Shown: positions 15,417 to 15,480 of the stretch, piece by piece
How positions within the stretch are numbered: position 1 is the first letter of the stretch
Layout of the letters: each line of letters opens with the position of its first letter
From: Desulfoprunum sp.
Lineage (GTDB): Bacteria > Desulfobacterota > Desulfobulbia > Desulfobulbales > Desulfocapsaceae
Direction: 5' to 3'
DNA: 15,480 bases
Assembly: GCA_030696435.1 (NCBI GenBank)
Contig: JAUYSF010000007.1
Coordinates: forward strand, 1-15,480
Notes under the pieces: model-generated
Databases searched by the model: none
Told to the model about the DNA's origin: nothing
The model's input: only the letters and a program-made list of their open reading frames with translations
Program-made: the position numbers and the translations under genes

Positions 15417-15480
15417 TCAATAGAGTTTCTTCAATCTTATCCCCATCTTCTCGCGAAACTCGGTGGCAATTCGCAGTATT
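15417..15480 (-). CDS. Possible C-terminus of an upstream gene, cut by the window edge
   Basis: One minus-strand frame reads ILRIATEFREKMGIRLKKLY and then TGA at 15419-15417. Its amphipathic, charged composition resembles the end of a soluble protein. Only 20 residues are visible and the family is not recognised. The other frame stays open too, so this is a weak call. The 122 bases between it and the EamA start hold no hairpin or repeat I can support. Confidence 0.3.
   Translation of the reverse strand, partial: ILRIATEFREKMGIRLKKLY

Noticed and set aside
15295..15420. N-terminal extension of the first EamA gene to the TTG at 15420
   Set aside because: The extra residues are rich in Cys, His, Arg and aromatic residues with no transporter character, and the membrane repeat begins just after the ATG at 15294.

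Overview
The window is typical chromosome of a Gram-negative bacterium. I infer the sulfate-reducing/Desulfobulbales-like part of the Desulfobacterota (former Deltaproteobacteria). The reasons are a sigma-32 with a clear RpoH box, an outer-membrane beta-barrel protein, a purD-purE arrangement, and a C-terminal two-CxxC motif (LPICASCKKIRDDQGYW type) that is common on delta-proteobacterial sensors. This is family resemblance from memory, not a database match. No phage, transposon, CRISPR, rRNA or tRNA signal was seen.

Layout. (1) 1-1923, minus: a PurD-PurE fusion for purine synthesis, followed by the start of a TsaC/Sua5/YrdC-type gene whose ATG overlaps the fusion's stop (ATGA). (2) 2021-2706, plus: a TetR-family regulator closely resembling Bacillus FadR (YsiA), with a FadR-like palindrome over its own promoter region. 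(3) 9695 down to 2768, minus, in transcription order: rpoH-like sigma factor, DegT-family sugar aminotransferase, a very large secreted TPR plus beta-barrel protein of the PelB/BcsC/PgaA architecture, a factor-independent terminator, then greA. (4) 9957-13452, plus: lepA (EF-4), a PlsC-like acyltransferase, a small helix-hairpin-helix (Cdd1-like) protein and a small membrane protein ending in a paired CxxC module. (5) 15294 down to 13484, minus: two EamA/DMT transporters overlapping by ATGA. A possible C-terminus of another minus-strand gene lies at the right edge.

How the parts may work together. The aminotransferase and the TPR/barrel protein suggest an exported amino-sugar polysaccharide, but no glycosyltransferase or synthase is present here. 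The FadR-like regulator probably represses itself and a fatty-acid degradation regulon elsewhere in the genome. The rest is housekeeping: purine synthesis, tRNA modification, transcript cleavage, heat-shock sigma factor, translation, and phospholipid acylation.

The items most worth a second look are the FadR-like operator, the small membrane protein that joins a sensor-type membrane domain directly to the CxxC module with no kinase or cyclase between, the terminator hairpin abutting greA, the PurD-PurE fusion, and the large TPR/barrel protein next to a sugar aminotransferase. I see no convincing evidence for a wholly new defence or mobile system.
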